This document shows, piece after piece, positions 15,562-24,373 of a stretch of 64,000 nt of DNA; the stretch's first letter is position 1; every line of letters starts with the position of its first letter. The notes beneath the pieces were generated by a model that made no database searches, was not told where the DNA came from, and was given only the letters and a program-made list of their open reading frames with translations. The translations under genes and the position numbers were made by a program. This DNA is from Chersky-840 sp963794615 (GTDB lineage Bacteria > Actinomycetota > Acidimicrobiia > Acidimicrobiales > UBA8190): positions 1-64,000 of the forward strand of contig CAWCEP010000012.1 in assembly GCA_963794615.1 (NCBI GenBank), read 5' to 3'.

Positions 15562-18129
15562 TCACACCGACGAGAGGTGGATCGGGGCATAGCGTTTCGT
15601 GTGGCCACCGATGATCGCGACGAGCGCCTCGGTGTCCAGGTGATCGGCCACCATATCGGCGAGCCGGTCGAACCTCGCCTCTCTGATGTCCTCGAACCGA
15701 CCATGGCGAGACGCCAAAAAGGACCGACCCGCGGCGAGGGCGGTCCCCGACAGAAAGGCGCGTCGAAAGGCGTCGTTCTCGAACAGCCCGTGCCACGACG
15801 TGCCCATGACGGACCCGTCCCGACAGCCTTCGTCGACGAAGAGCGGCACCCCGCCTGATCGGCGCACGTTGCCGTGGTGGATCTCATAGCCCTCGATGGT
15901 CGTGCCGTCGGCCAGCTTCCGCGCGACCCGCGCCAGGACCTTCTCCGGGGCGAACGTGGTCTCGACCGGCAGCAGGCCGAGGCCCTCCACCGTGCCCCGC
16001 CTGCTCTCGATGTTGTCCTCGATCGACAGACCCAGCATCTGGTACCCCCCGCAGATCCCCAGGATGGGACGGCGGGCGTCGGCGCGCTCCCGTAGGGCGC
16101 CGTCCAACCCGCGCTGGCGGAGCCAGTGCAGATCGTCGACCGTTGCTCGAGTCCCCGGCACCACGACGAGGTCGGCGTCGGCGATCTCCGGCGGGTGCGA
16201 GGCAAAACGGATCGTCACGCCCGGCTCGGCGGCGAGGGGGTCGAGGTCCGTCAGGTTGCTCGACCGCGGCAGTCGAACCACCGCCACCCGCAACGTTTCC
16301 TCACCGAGAGGAGCGCCGGCGTCCCGGTAGGCGCTCGGGTCGGGGCGGTCTTCCTCGTCGACCCAGAGGTCCTCGGCAAAGGGGAGGACGCCGAACGTGG
16401 GTCGACCCGTCAGGGTGCGGAGCATCTCGAGGCCCGGCGCCAGAAGGGCTCGGTCCCCTCGGAAGCGGTTGACCACGAACCCCTGCACTTGGTGTTGATC
16501 CTCGTCGTCGAGGAGGGCCAGCGTCCCGACCAAGGACGCGAACATCCCTCCCCTGTCGATATCGGAGACGACGACGACGGGCGCGTCGACGGCGCGGGCG
16601 AACCCGAGGTTCACGATGTCGACAGCACGAAGATTGATCTCGGCGGGACTCCCCGCGCCTTCGCAGATGACGACGTCGAATCTCTCCCGGAGCTCGCGAT
16701 AGGCCTCGACCACGACGCCGAGGAGGTTCTCCTTCTCGTTCCAGTACGCCCGTGCCTCCAGCTCCCCCACCGGCCGTCCGAGCACGACGACCTGACTACG
16801 CGAGTCGGTGCCGGGTTTGAGCAGGACGGGGTTCATGAGCGCCTCGGGTTCGACGCGCGCCGCCTGGGCCTGCGATGCCTGGGCACGACCGATCTCTTCG
16901 CCGCCCCGGGTGACGAACGAGTTGAGCGACATGTTCTGCGCCTTGAAGGGAGCGACCGAGACGCCTCTCCTCGCGCACCACCGGCACAGGCCAGTCACCA
17001 AGGTGCTCTTGCCGGCGCCCGATGACGTCCCGGCGACGAGGATCGTTCCCTTCAAATTGGCCGCGTCTGCTTTGTCGCTGACCCCGGCGGAGTCGAAGGT
17101 GGCCATCTCCCGCAGGATCTTGGCCGCCGCCTGCACCGTCGGAACCGCCAGGACGGCGCCCGATCCCTCACCGAGGCGCATGCCCAGGTCCAAAACCGGG
17201 GCCAGGCCGAGCTCGTCGAGGACCACCGACGATCCCGGTTCGCTCGAACGGTGCCCGAAAAGGAGGTACCCGACGACCTCGGGAGCGAACGACCGGGCCA
17301 CCAAGGAGGCGGCGGCGGCAATGACCCCGTCGACCACGACTGGCACCCGACGTGACGCAGCACCGATGACAAACCCGCACAGCGCGGCGATCTCGAGGCC
17401 GCCCAGTTCGGCCAGCACGATCATGGGCTCGGCTCCCACCGGGAGCCGAGCGAGCGCCCGCCCGATGACCGCTTTCTTGCGCTCGAGGGTGGCATCGTCG
17501 ATACCGGTGCCACGCCCGGTGACCTCGTCGACACCGTGACCCGAGCACGCCGCGATCAGGGCCGCGGCCGAGGTGGTGTTTCCGATCCCCATGTCTCCGG
17601 TCACCACCATGCGCGCCCCTCCGGCGATCGCATCCAGCGCGACCTCCACCCCGATATCGAGAGCGGCGCCGGCTTGTCCAACCGTCATGGCCGGCTCGAC
17701 GGCAAGGTTGCGGGTGCCCGGCGCCACGTTCCGACGCACCAGGGCTTGCGAGTCGGTGGGGATCGGTGTCGCCACGCCGACGTCGACGACGACGACGTCG
17801 GCACCGGCGTGGCGGGCGAGGACGTTGATGGCCGCGCCCCCGGCACAGAAATTCGCCACCATCTGGGCAGTGACCTCCTGGGGCCACGGCGTCACGCCCT
17901 CGGCGACGACCCCGTGATCGCCGGCGAACACGGCCACGGTCACGGGGTCGGGTACCGGTGGTGGACAAGCACCGGCGATCGCGCACAGGCAGATGCCGAT
18001 CTCCTCGACGCGACCGAGCGAACCCCGAGGCTTGGTGAGGCGATCGTGGTACTGGGCGGCGGCAGCAGCCGAATCAGCGTCCACCGGCGCGATGGTCCGG
18101 CAAGCTTCGGAAAAGGTGTGTCTGCTCAT
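15562..18129 (-). CDS. CobT-CobQ fusion (DMB phosphoribosyltransferase + cobyric acid synthase)
   Basis: An 855-residue bifunctional protein. Residues 1-about 350 are CobT, which makes alpha-ribazole phosphate from nicotinate mononucleotide and dimethylbenzimidazole: LTKPRGSLGRVEEIG, FAGDHGV, GDMGIGNTTSAAAL and the catalytic Glu321 in MRLGEGSGA. Residues from about 360 are CobQ (CbiP), the ATP- and glutamine-dependent amidase that makes cobyric acid: P-loop-like TSSGAGKS, APFKAQNMSLNS, SDIDRGGMF, and a C-terminal class I-like glutaminase with Cys693 in GICGGYQML and the SWHGLFEND segment. Both halves look complete. It is the last gene of the cobalamin operon; its ATG overlaps the stop of cobC (ATGA at 18126-18129). 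Confidence 0.93.
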   Translation of the reverse strand: MSRHTFSEACRTIAPVDADSAAAAAQYHDRLTKPRGSLGRVEEIGICLCAIAGACPPPVPDPVTVAVFAGDHGVVAEGVTPWPQEVTAQMVANFCAGGAAINVLARHAGADVVVVDVGVATPIPTDSQALVRRNVAPGTRNLAVEPAMTVGQAGAALDIGVEVALDAIAGGARMVVTGDMGIGNTTSAAALIAACSGHGVDEVTGRGTGIDDATLERKKAVIGRALARLPVGAEPMIVLAELGGLEIAALCGFVIGAASRRVPVVVDGVIAAAASLVARSFAPEVVGYLLFGHRSSEPGSSVVLDELGLAPVLDLGMRLGEGSGAVLAVPTVQAAAKILREMATFDSAGVSDKADAANLKGTILVAGTSSGAGKSTLVTGLCRWCARRGVSVAPFKAQNMSLNSFVTRGGEEIGRAQASQAQAARVEPEALMNPVLLKPGTDSRSQVVVLGRPVGELEARAYWNEKENLLGVVVEAYRELRERFDVVICEGAGSPAEINLRAVDIVNLGFARAVDAPVVVVSDIDRGGMFASLVGTLALLDDEDQHQVQGFVVNRFRGDRALLAPGLEMLRTLTGRPTFGVLPFAEDLWVDEEDRPDPSAYRDAGAPLGEETLRVAVVRLPRSSNLTDLDPLAAEPGVTIRFASHPPEIADADLVVVPGTRATVDDLHWLRQRGLDGALRERADARRPILGICGGYQMLGLSIEDNIESRRGTVEGLGLLPVETTFAPEKVLARVARKLADGTTIEGYEIHHGNVRRSGGVPLFVDEGCRDGSVMGTSWHGLFENDAFRRAFLSGTALAAGRSFLASRHGRFEDIREARFDRLADMVADHLDTEALVAIIGGHTKRYAPIHLSSV

Positions 18130-19082
18130 GATGCGCCTTTCGGTCGAGCAAGGTCGAGGCTGGGGAGAACACGGTCGGAACCGGTGCACGGATCGATCGC
18201 GGTCAGGGCCTCGTCCAATCGCTCGAGGCCGCGAAGACTCGGCACCGCGATCCGCACGAGCCCGGCCATCCCGAAGCTCGTACAATCCCGCACCACGATG
18301 CCCAGCGGGGCCAGGCGGGCCCGCAACCCGGGAGCCTCGACGAGCACCCAATTGGCGTCCGACCGTCGGGCCTCGATCCCATGGTCAGACAGGACGGCCA
18401 CCAAGCGGGCGCGCAGCGTCCGGACCCCGACCGACCACGCCCGGAGATCGACCGACGCCAGGAGCTCGGGAAGGGCGGACGCCACCAGTCCGTTGACCGC
18501 CCAGGCCGGCTGGCGGCGGCGGCAACGGACGATCAGCTCCGGCTCTGCGACGGGTGCCACCACGTAGCCGACGCGCAGACCCGGACACGCCAAGAGCTTG
18601 GTGAGCGATCCCACCACCACCGCGTCGCCGTCACCACGGGTCCAGGATCCGGTGGCGAGGCCGTAGAACGCCTCGTCCCACACCCCGGCGTGTTCGTCGG
18701 GACCGGCCAGTCGACCCGTCGGGTTGTGCGGGTTCGATCGCCACCGGGGGCCTCCGCCCCGGGGATGCAGCGAGAACTCGGGCTCGATCACGTGTCCACC
18801 GATCTCGGCGCTCACCAACCCGATCGCTTCGGCACCACCGTTGGTGAGAAGCAGGCGTTGCTCGTCCACTCCCATGGCGTCGGCCAACGCCGCCGTGGCC
18901 CTCGTTGCGTCGGGGTAGTGGTGCACCGCCTCGAGATGACGACGCAGGACGGGGGTGGGGTCGGGCGCCAACGGGTTCAGGGACTGCGACAGGTCGAGCA
19001 TGCTCGCGGGGTCGACGCCCAGGGCACGTGCCACCGCGGGGGCATCACCTCCGTGTTCGCCCGGCGCCGGCACCGGGGTCAT
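18126..19082 (-). CDS. cobC: threonine-phosphate decarboxylase (CobC/CobD type)
   Basis: A 318-residue PLP-dependent enzyme of aminotransferase fold. It should decarboxylate L-threonine phosphate to (R)-1-amino-2-propanol phosphate, the linker of the cobalamin nucleotide loop. Seen: LDLSQSLNPLAPDP near the N-terminus, HYPDATRATAALA, TNGGAEAIGLV (cofactor phosphate loop), NPHNPTGRLA, and the PLP-binding Lys at about residue 162 in GSLTKLLACPGLRVGYV. The length is slightly short for the family. The ATG at 19082 overlaps the stop of cbiB (ATGA) and is preferred over the ATG three codons upstream. It sits between cbiB and cobTQ, whose products act with it. Confidence 0.88.
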   Translation of the reverse strand: MTPVPAPGEHGGDAPAVARALGVDPASMLDLSQSLNPLAPDPTPVLRRHLEAVHHYPDATRATAALADAMGVDEQRLLLTNGGAEAIGLVSAEIGGHVIEPEFSLHPRGGGPRWRSNPHNPTGRLAGPDEHAGVWDEAFYGLATGSWTRGDGDAVVVGSLTKLLACPGLRVGYVVAPVAEPELIVRCRRRQPAWAVNGLVASALPELLASVDLRAWSVGVRTLRARLVAVLSDHGIEARRSDANWVLVEAPGLRARLAPLGIVVRDCTSFGMAGLVRIAVPSLRGLERLDEALTAIDPCTGSDRVLPSLDLARPKGAS

Positions 19083-19999
19083 CGGTGCCACCGAGGCGGC
19101 ACCCGGGCCCGCACGGTCAGCGCCATGCCGACCGCGGCGAGGAGGAGGGCGAGCGCCGACGTCACGTCCTCCGACAGCTTCACCGCCCGCCCGATGTCAT
19201 CGGGCTCGGCGGCGCTCCCCGCTCCGAGCAGGGGTCGGTCCTCGGTGTCGGTGCCGTAGCGGCTCACCCCGCCCAGGCGGAGGTCGAGGGCAGCGGCGAA
19301 CGCGGCTTCGGCCACCCCGGCGTTGGGCGAAGGATGGGACGGGGCCTGGGTCACGACGGCGCGCCACACCGCCGGCGCGGTCCGAGGTCGCACCGCCGCC
19401 ACCAGGACCGCGGTCAACCGGGCCGGCACGAAGGCGGCCACGTCGTCGAGGCGAGCGCTCGCCCAGCCGTAGCGCCGGTACCGGTCGTTGCGGTGCCCCA
19501 CCATGGCGTCCATCGTGTTCACGGCGCGGAACCCGAGTACGCCGGGCGCTCCGGCGACGGCGGCCCACCACGCCGGCGCCACGACGGCGTCGACGGTGTT
19601 CTCGGCGACCGATTCCACCACGGCGCGCGCCATGCCGGCGACGTCAAGGGTGTCGACGTCGCGCCCGACCAGGCTCGGCAACAGTGCCCGGGCCCGTTCG
19701 AGGTCCGACGATTCGAGCGCGTCACCGATCGATCCCGCGATTCGACGAAGCTCGCGTCCCGCCACGGCGATGTAGGTGGCGACGGTGGTCGAGCCGACGA
19801 CGCGGCCCGCGACCACGGCCAACGCCGTCCCCAACGCGGCGTGAGCGATACCGGCATTACGATTGTCTCGGTACACCTTCTTCTCGACGTGGCCCATGCA
19901 GAGCCCGAAGAGACGCACCGGGTGCACGGCGGCCGGCGGCTCTCCGAGCAAACGGTCGGCAACGACACCGACGGCGGCCCCCATTGGCCTGCTCACCAT
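19079..19999 (-). CDS. cbiB: adenosylcobinamide-phosphate synthase CbiB (CobD)
   Basis: A 306-residue integral membrane enzyme that joins aminopropanol (phosphate) to adenosylcobyric acid. Typical motifs: ADRLLGEPPAAVHPVRLFG near the N-terminus, VVESVAENTVDAVVAPAWWAAVAGAPG in the centre, NTMDAMVGHRNDRYRRYGWASARLDDVAAFVPARL, and APSHPSPNAGVAEAAFAAALDLRLGG. Hydrophobic segments flank these. The start overlaps the end of cobS by seven bases and its stop overlaps the cobC start. A second in-frame ATG lies five codons downstream. Confidence 0.93.
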   Translation of the reverse strand: MVSRPMGAAVGVVADRLLGEPPAAVHPVRLFGLCMGHVEKKVYRDNRNAGIAHAALGTALAVVAGRVVGSTTVATYIAVAGRELRRIAGSIGDALESSDLERARALLPSLVGRDVDTLDVAGMARAVVESVAENTVDAVVAPAWWAAVAGAPGVLGFRAVNTMDAMVGHRNDRYRRYGWASARLDDVAAFVPARLTAVLVAAVRPRTAPAVWRAVVTQAPSHPSPNAGVAEAAFAAALDLRLGGVSRYGTDTEDRPLLGAGSAAEPDDIGRAVKLSEDVTSALALLLAAVGMALTVRARVPPRWHR

Positions 20000-20731
20000 C
20001 GGGCTGCCAGCACCAGAAGTCCCACCGTCTCGCCGACGACGCCGGCCGCCCCGAGCACGTCCCCGGTGAAGCCCCCGATCCGTCGCTGCGCCAACGCCAT
20101 CACCCCGGCCATCGCCACCCACGCCGCGCCCACGGCGGCGAGGCCATGGCCGCCGCGCCCGAGGACGGCCATCCCCACGGCCAGGACGGTGCCCACCACG
20201 GCCGGCACGAGGGCCCCGGTCGCCGGGAGGGCATGCTCGGACGGACCGTCGCGGCCGTCGACGAAAGCGGTGGCGAGACCACCAGGTCGCGGCGTAGTGG
20301 GCGGTGCGCGCCACCACGGCCATGGCCGCTCGCGACGCGCACCACAGGGCGCCCACCACCAGCGGGACGGCAGCGGTCGAGGCGAACGCGCCGAAGCGCA
20401 GTACCAACACCACGACCAGGGTCACGGCACCGAAGGCGCCTACGGCGGGGTCGCGCATGACCGCGAGGCGGCGGTCGCGTTCCAACGGAGGTAACAGCCC
20501 GTCGGCGGCATCAGCGAGCCCGTCGAGATGCAGGTAGCCGGTGAGCGCGACATCGGCAGCCAGCGCGATGCCCGCCGCGGCCGCCGGCGGCCACGCCCGT
20601 CCCGCCAACCACCACACGCCCCCCACGGCGAGACCGATGACGGCGCCGACCACCGGGAACCAGTCCAGGGTGCCCGGGGACGGCACCGCCGCACCCCCGA
20701 ACGGCGTCAAGAAGGCGATCGCCCTACGCAC
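19993..20731 (-). pseudogene. cobS: cobalamin synthase CobS, single-base frame break
   Basis: CobS is the membrane enzyme joining adenosylcobinamide-GDP to alpha-ribazole (phosphate). The first frame, from GTG 20731, has AIAFLTPFGG, TGYLHLDGLADAADGLLPP (metal-binding acidic motif) and several membrane segments, as far as VVARTAHYA. Near 20297 one extra base shifts the frame. The correct continuation is RPGGLATAFVDGRDG..., leading to AQRRIGGFTGDVLGAAGVVGETVGLLVLAAR, the usual CobS C-terminus, ending at 19993. All conserved parts survive, so either the lesion is very recent or the sequence has an error. The start overlaps the end of cobU by eight bases. Confidence 0.85.
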
Positions 20732-21229
20732 GAGCGGTCCCGGGCCGATCGAGACGGAGGGTACGACCCGCCACGACGAGGATGACGTCGTCGGCACCAG
20801 CGGCGACGGCTTGATTGAGCGCGCCCAGCGCGTCGCGAAACAGACGACCCTCCTCGGTCGAGGGGTGCACCGACAGGCCGACCTCGTCGGAGACCACGAC
20901 CGTGTCCCCGTCGCGCTCGGCCAGCGCCGAGCACAGCGACTCGGTCGGCACCTCCAGGCCGGGGACGCGCCGACCCACGGCCCGAGCGAGTCCACGAGCA
21001 CCGTGCCCACCACGGCCCGCAACACGTCGGGGAGCTCGAGACCGGCTTCGACGGTGCGCCACGCCGGGGGACGACGGGAGCGGTGGCGCGCCACCCTGGC
21101 CGCCAGGTCGTCGTCGTCGCCGAGTTCGAGCGTGGCGATGTAGGTGACCGGCGGCGCCAGGCCGGAGGCGAGACGCTCCGCCACCGTCGACTTGCCGGAT
21201 CGGGCGCCGCCCAGGACGAGCGTGATCAC
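20724..21229 (-). pseudogene. cobU: adenosylcobinamide kinase/guanylyltransferase CobU, single-base frame break
   Basis: CobU phosphorylates adenosylcobinamide and transfers GMP to it. The N-terminal half, from a GTG that overlaps the cbiZ stop (GTGA), has the P-loop LVLGGARSGKSTVAE, the YIATLELGDDDDLAARVARHRSRRPPAWRTVE guanylylation region with its His, and VLVDSLGPWVG. Near 20970 a base appears to be missing in a GCGCG tract. The other frame then continues PGLEVPTESL...VVVSDEVGLSVHPSTEEGRLFRDALGALNQAVAAGADDVILVVAGRTLRL, the standard C-terminus. With the frame repaired the length and motifs are normal. Confidence 0.85.
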
Positions 21230-21897
21230 GACTCGGCGTCCGCGCAACCGGCCCGCACAGCCCGGTACACCGCCCGGGCGAGCGGCGCCCCCCACGGCGA
21301 CCGGGGCCCACCGAAGGGCTGGGCCAGTCCCTCGTCGGGGCACACGACGCACACGGCATCCGAAGCCGTGCCGGTGGCGGGGACGCCCGCGTCCCACAAG
21401 GCCTGGGCCTTGGCCTCGGTGACGGTGATCACGGCGTTGACCATGGCCGCACGCGACAGACGTTCGGGGACGATGGCCACGATGTTGATCGTGCCCGGTC
21501 GGGGCGGGGGTCCCGCCGGATCGTCGGGTGCCGCCGCCCATGTCGGGACGGTGACGCCCACCGAGGCGTCGACACGCGCCCCGCCGTCCTCACCACGCCA
21601 CACCTTGCGGACGTCGACGGCGGTGAGCATCCCCACCCCGGGGCCCGTGAGCCCTCGTTGGGATGCGAGCTGCGCCAGATGTGTCTCGGGGTCGACGCGC
21701 CCGTAGGTGGGGGTTACCTGGGCGTTGAGGATCCAGTGGCGCTGTCCCATGCCGCCCCCCAGGGGGGCCGACGTGACCACCAACAGCGGCTCGGGAAACC
21801 GCCACACCAGCAGCGACAGCTCGTCCTCGGCCGCGCCGTGCTCGAAGAGCTCGGGCTCGATGGCCGCCCCCCAGGCACCGAGTGACGAATCGGTCAT
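21226..21897 (-). CDS. cbiZ: adenosylcobinamide amidohydrolase CbiZ
   Basis: A 223-residue CbiZ-family protein. CbiZ removes the aminopropanol linker of salvaged (pseudo)cobinamides to give adenosylcobyric acid, allowing lower-ligand replacement. Recognisable features are VVTSAPLGGGMGQRHWILNAQVTPTYGRVDPETHL, GPGVGMLTAVDVRKV, GTINIVAIVPERLSRAAMVNAVITVTEAKAQAL and GTASDAVCVVCP, all in family order. Its ATG follows the cobO stop by two bases and its stop overlaps the cobU start, so it is tightly coupled in the operon. It fits a scavenging role together with the BtuFCD transporter at the head of the operon. Confidence 0.9.
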   Translation of the reverse strand: MTDSSLGAWGAAIEPELFEHGAAEDELSLLVWRFPEPLLVVTSAPLGGGMGQRHWILNAQVTPTYGRVDPETHLAQLASQRGLTGPGVGMLTAVDVRKVWRGEDGGARVDASVGVTVPTWAAAPDDPAGPPPRPGTINIVAIVPERLSRAAMVNAVITVTEAKAQALWDAGVPATGTASDAVCVVCPDEGLAQPFGGPRSPWGAPLARAVYRAVRAGCADAES

Positions 21898-21899
21898 GG

Positions 21900-22478
21900 T
21901 CAGAACTCGATCCCCTTGCGGGCCTTGATGCCCCGGTCGTAGGCGTGCTTGACCTTGCGCATCTCGGTGACCGTATCGGCGATTTCGATGAGCTCGGGCG
22001 CCGCGTCCCGGCCCGTGATCACCACATTGGTCTTCGGGGCCCGCTCGGTGATGCCCGCCACGACGTCGGCGACGTCGATCCAGCCATAGGTGATCGCATA
22101 GGTCAGCTCGTCGAGGATGAGAAGGTCGTAGTCGCCTGACGCCAGCTTGGCTCGGGACAGCTCCCAGGCGTGACGGCCTTTGGCGGCGGTCTCGTCGAGG
22201 TCGGTGGACTCCCATGTGAATCCGTCGCCCATGGTGGACCACTCGATACCCAGGTGCTCGGCCAGTTTCCGCTCGCCCACCTTCCACTTCCCGCTCTTGA
22301 CGAATTGCACGACCGCCACCGTCCACCCCCGTGCCCAGGCTCGACCCATCACGCCGAATGCCGACGACGACTTGCCCTTGCCGTGCCCCGTATTGACGAG
22401 GACCAGCGACGCCACGCGTCCCCCCGGCTCGACCGGTCCTTCGGTCTGATCGGCGTCGACATGTTCTTCGTCCGGCAT
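21900..22478 (-). CDS. cobO: cob(I)yrinic acid a,c-diamide adenosyltransferase
   Basis: A 192-residue CobA/CobO/BtuR-type ATP:corrinoid adenosyltransferase, which attaches the upper adenosyl ligand. It has the P-loop VNTGHGKGKSSSAFGVMGRAW (about residues 27-47), VVQFVKSGKW, ERKLAEHLGIEWSTMGDGFTWES, YDLLILDELTYAITYGWID and VVITGRDAAPELIEIADTVTEMRKVKHAYDRGIKARKGIEF, the classical C-terminus. The ATG at 22478 fits family length; the open frame extends further upstream into the transporter gene. It lies 16 bases after the ABC ATPase gene and 2 before cbiZ. Confidence 0.95.
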   Translation of the reverse strand: MPDEEHVDADQTEGPVEPGGRVASLVLVNTGHGKGKSSSAFGVMGRAWARGWTVAVVQFVKSGKWKVGERKLAEHLGIEWSTMGDGFTWESTDLDETAAKGRHAWELSRAKLASGDYDLLILDELTYAITYGWIDVADVVAGITERAPKTNVVITGRDAAPELIEIADTVTEMRKVKHAYDRGIKARKGIEF

Positions 22479-22494
22479 GGCACTCTCCCTCTGC

Positions 22495-23265
22495 TCATCG
22501 CACCCGTCGGGGCACCACGACGAGGTCACCGTCCTCGGAGCGCATGACCCGCACGCTGGCACCGAAATGGCGCGCCAGGCCCTCTTCGGTCAAGACCTCG
22601 TCGGGCTTGCCGCTGGACACGGCTCGCCCCTCGCCCAGCATGATGAGGCGGTCGGCGAATTGGCCCGCCAGCGTCAGGTCATGCAGCGCGCTGAGCACGG
22701 TCAGCCCACGCTCGCGCCGCAAACCGTCGACGAGCTCGAGGGCATCGACCCGGCGACCCAGGTCCAGAGCGCTGGTGGGCTCGTCGAGGAGGAGGACGGG
22801 CGCCTCCTGCGCCAAGGCCCGAGCGAGTACGAGCCGTTGGAGCTCGCCGCCCGACAGGGTCGAGAGTCGACGATCCGCCATGACGGCCAGGTCGAGCGAC
22901 CGAAGGAGCTCTGCGCACACGGACCGGTCCCGACGGGTCTCGAAGCCGAAATAGCCGATGTGGGGGGTACGACCGAGCAAGACGTACTGCCCGACGGTCA
23001 TGTCGGGGGGCAGTTCGGGCTGCTGGGGCACGTAGGCGACGAGCCGAGCCAGCGCCTTGGGCACCATCGACGACACCGTCACCCCGTCGACCTTGATCGC
23101 ACCGTCGTGGGGCACGAGACGCGCCACGGCCCGGAGCAGGGTCGTCTTGCCCGCCCCGTTGGGCCCGATCAGCCCCACCCACTCCCCGGCGCCGACCTCG
23201 TCGCTGAGATTTAGGAGGGCCGGGGTCGACTCGTAGCGCACGGTGACGCCCTCGAAGCTGATCAC
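22495..23265 (-). CDS. btuD: ABC transporter ATPase, BtuD-like
   Basis: A 256-residue ATPase of the FecE/BtuD class that powers corrinoid import. Walker A is GPNGAGKTTLLRAV (about 33-46), the Q-loop is VAYVPQQPELPPDMTVGQYVLLGR, the signature is LSTLSGGELQRLVLARALAQ, Walker B is VLLLDEPTSALD, and the switch His is in SALHDLTLAGQFADR. The C-terminal extension EGLARHFGASVRVMRSEDGDLVVVPR is typical of the vitamin B12/siderophore group. It is encoded ten bases after the permease. Cobalamin specificity is inferred from the operon and riboswitch. Confidence 0.92.
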   Translation of the reverse strand: MISFEGVTVRYESTPALLNLSDEVGAGEWVGLIGPNGAGKTTLLRAVARLVPHDGAIKVDGVTVSSMVPKALARLVAYVPQQPELPPDMTVGQYVLLGRTPHIGYFGFETRRDRSVCAELLRSLDLAVMADRRLSTLSGGELQRLVLARALAQEAPVLLLDEPTSALDLGRRVDALELVDGLRRERGLTVLSALHDLTLAGQFADRLIMLGEGRAVSSGKPDEVLTEEGLARHFGASVRVMRSEDGDLVVVPRRVR

Positions 23266-23275
23266 GGCGGGCCTC

Positions 23276-24373
23276 TCACGTGCTTCGCCCCACGCGCCGC
23301 GAGCGGAGGACGAACAAGAAGAACGGCGCGCCCACGAAGGCGGTCACCACCCCGATCGGGATCTCGCTCGGGGCGAGCACCGTCCGCGCCGCCACGTCGG
23401 CCAGGATCAAGAAGGCGGCGCCGCCGATCATCGACACGGGGATCACCACCCGATAGCTGGCGTTGGTGGTCAGGCGCACGGTGTGGGGGACGATGATGCC
23501 CACGAACCCGATGAGACCGCTCACCGCCACCGCCGCCGCCGTCCCCAGGGTGGCGGCGGCCACGATCGTGATGCGGACGCGAGACGAGCGCACCCCGAGG
23601 CTGTCGGCTTCGTCCTCGCCCACCCGCAGGACGTCGAGGAGCCGTCGGTGGGCCAAGAGGACCACGGCGCTGAGCGCGACGTAGGGGAGGATGAGCACCA
23701 CGTCGGACCATGTCGCCACCGTGAGGCTGCCGAGGATCCAGGCGTAGACCGACTGCAGATCCTGGGCGTGCTGCTGCTGCAGGAAGGTCTGGATCGCCGT
23801 CAGCAAGGCGGCGACGGCCACGCCCGCCAACACGATCGAGACCGTGGCGCCCTGGCGTCCCACCGTCGCACCCACGATGTAGGTGAGTGTCACCGCACCC
23901 ACCGCTCCCCCGAAGGCGGCCAGAGGCAGGAGCTCGGAGAGCCGCGAGCCGGCCACGATGACCGCGGTCGCCCCCAGCCCGGCCCCGGCGGCCACCCCGA
24001 GCAGGTAGGGGTCGGCCAGGGGGTTGCGGAACACTCCCTGGAAGGCCGCGCCGCCTCCGGCCAACATGGCGCCGACCAGTCCGCCCAGCACGACCCGGGG
24101 CAGCCGGATCTGCCACAGGATGTCGGCGTCGATCCGGCTGACGCCCGAATGGAAATGCAGCAACGGGACGTGGGACAACAGCACGCGCAGGGCGGCGACG
24201 AACGACAGGTCGGCGGGGCCCATCGACACGCCCAGCGCCACCGCCCCGACCAGGGCGCCCAGCGCCACCGCGACGGGACGGCGCGCCGAGACGGGCCGCA
24301 GCACGGAGGTCTCCTCCACTACGTCGGCGGCCGGCGCGGGCACGATGCCGGGTCGGGGCAACGTGGTGCTCAC
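23276..24373 (-). CDS. btuC: ABC transporter permease, BtuC-like
   Basis: A 365-residue FecCD/BtuC-family permease with about ten membrane segments. Family landmarks are LPRVVLGGLVGAMLAGGGAAFQGVFRNPLADPYLLGVAAGAGLGA in the first third, AWILGSLTVATWSDV in the middle, and VSGLIGFVGIIVPHTVRLTTNASYRVVIPVSMIGGAAFLILADVAARTVLAPSEIPIGVVTAFVGAPFFLFVLR near the end. The GTG at 24373 overlaps the stop of btuF (GTGA) and is preferred to an upstream ATG at 24547 that would lie inside btuF. An unusually long soluble N-terminus of about 30 residues precedes the first membrane segment. Confidence 0.93.
   Translation of the reverse strand: MSTTLPRPGIVPAPAADVVEETSVLRPVSARRPVAVALGALVGAVALGVSMGPADLSFVAALRVLLSHVPLLHFHSGVSRIDADILWQIRLPRVVLGGLVGAMLAGGGAAFQGVFRNPLADPYLLGVAAGAGLGATAVIVAGSRLSELLPLAAFGGAVGAVTLTYIVGATVGRQGATVSIVLAGVAVAALLTAIQTFLQQQHAQDLQSVYAWILGSLTVATWSDVVLILPYVALSAVVLLAHRRLLDVLRVGEDEADSLGVRSSRVRITIVAAATLGTAAAVAVSGLIGFVGIIVPHTVRLTTNASYRVVIPVSMIGGAAFLILADVAARTVLAPSEIPIGVVTAFVGAPFFLFVLRSRRVGRST

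Noticed and set aside
18905..20494. Very long plus-strand frames opposite cbiB and cobS
   Set aside because: They are GC-rich antisense shadows with Arg/Gly/Pro composition; the minus strand carries recognised cobalamin enzymes.
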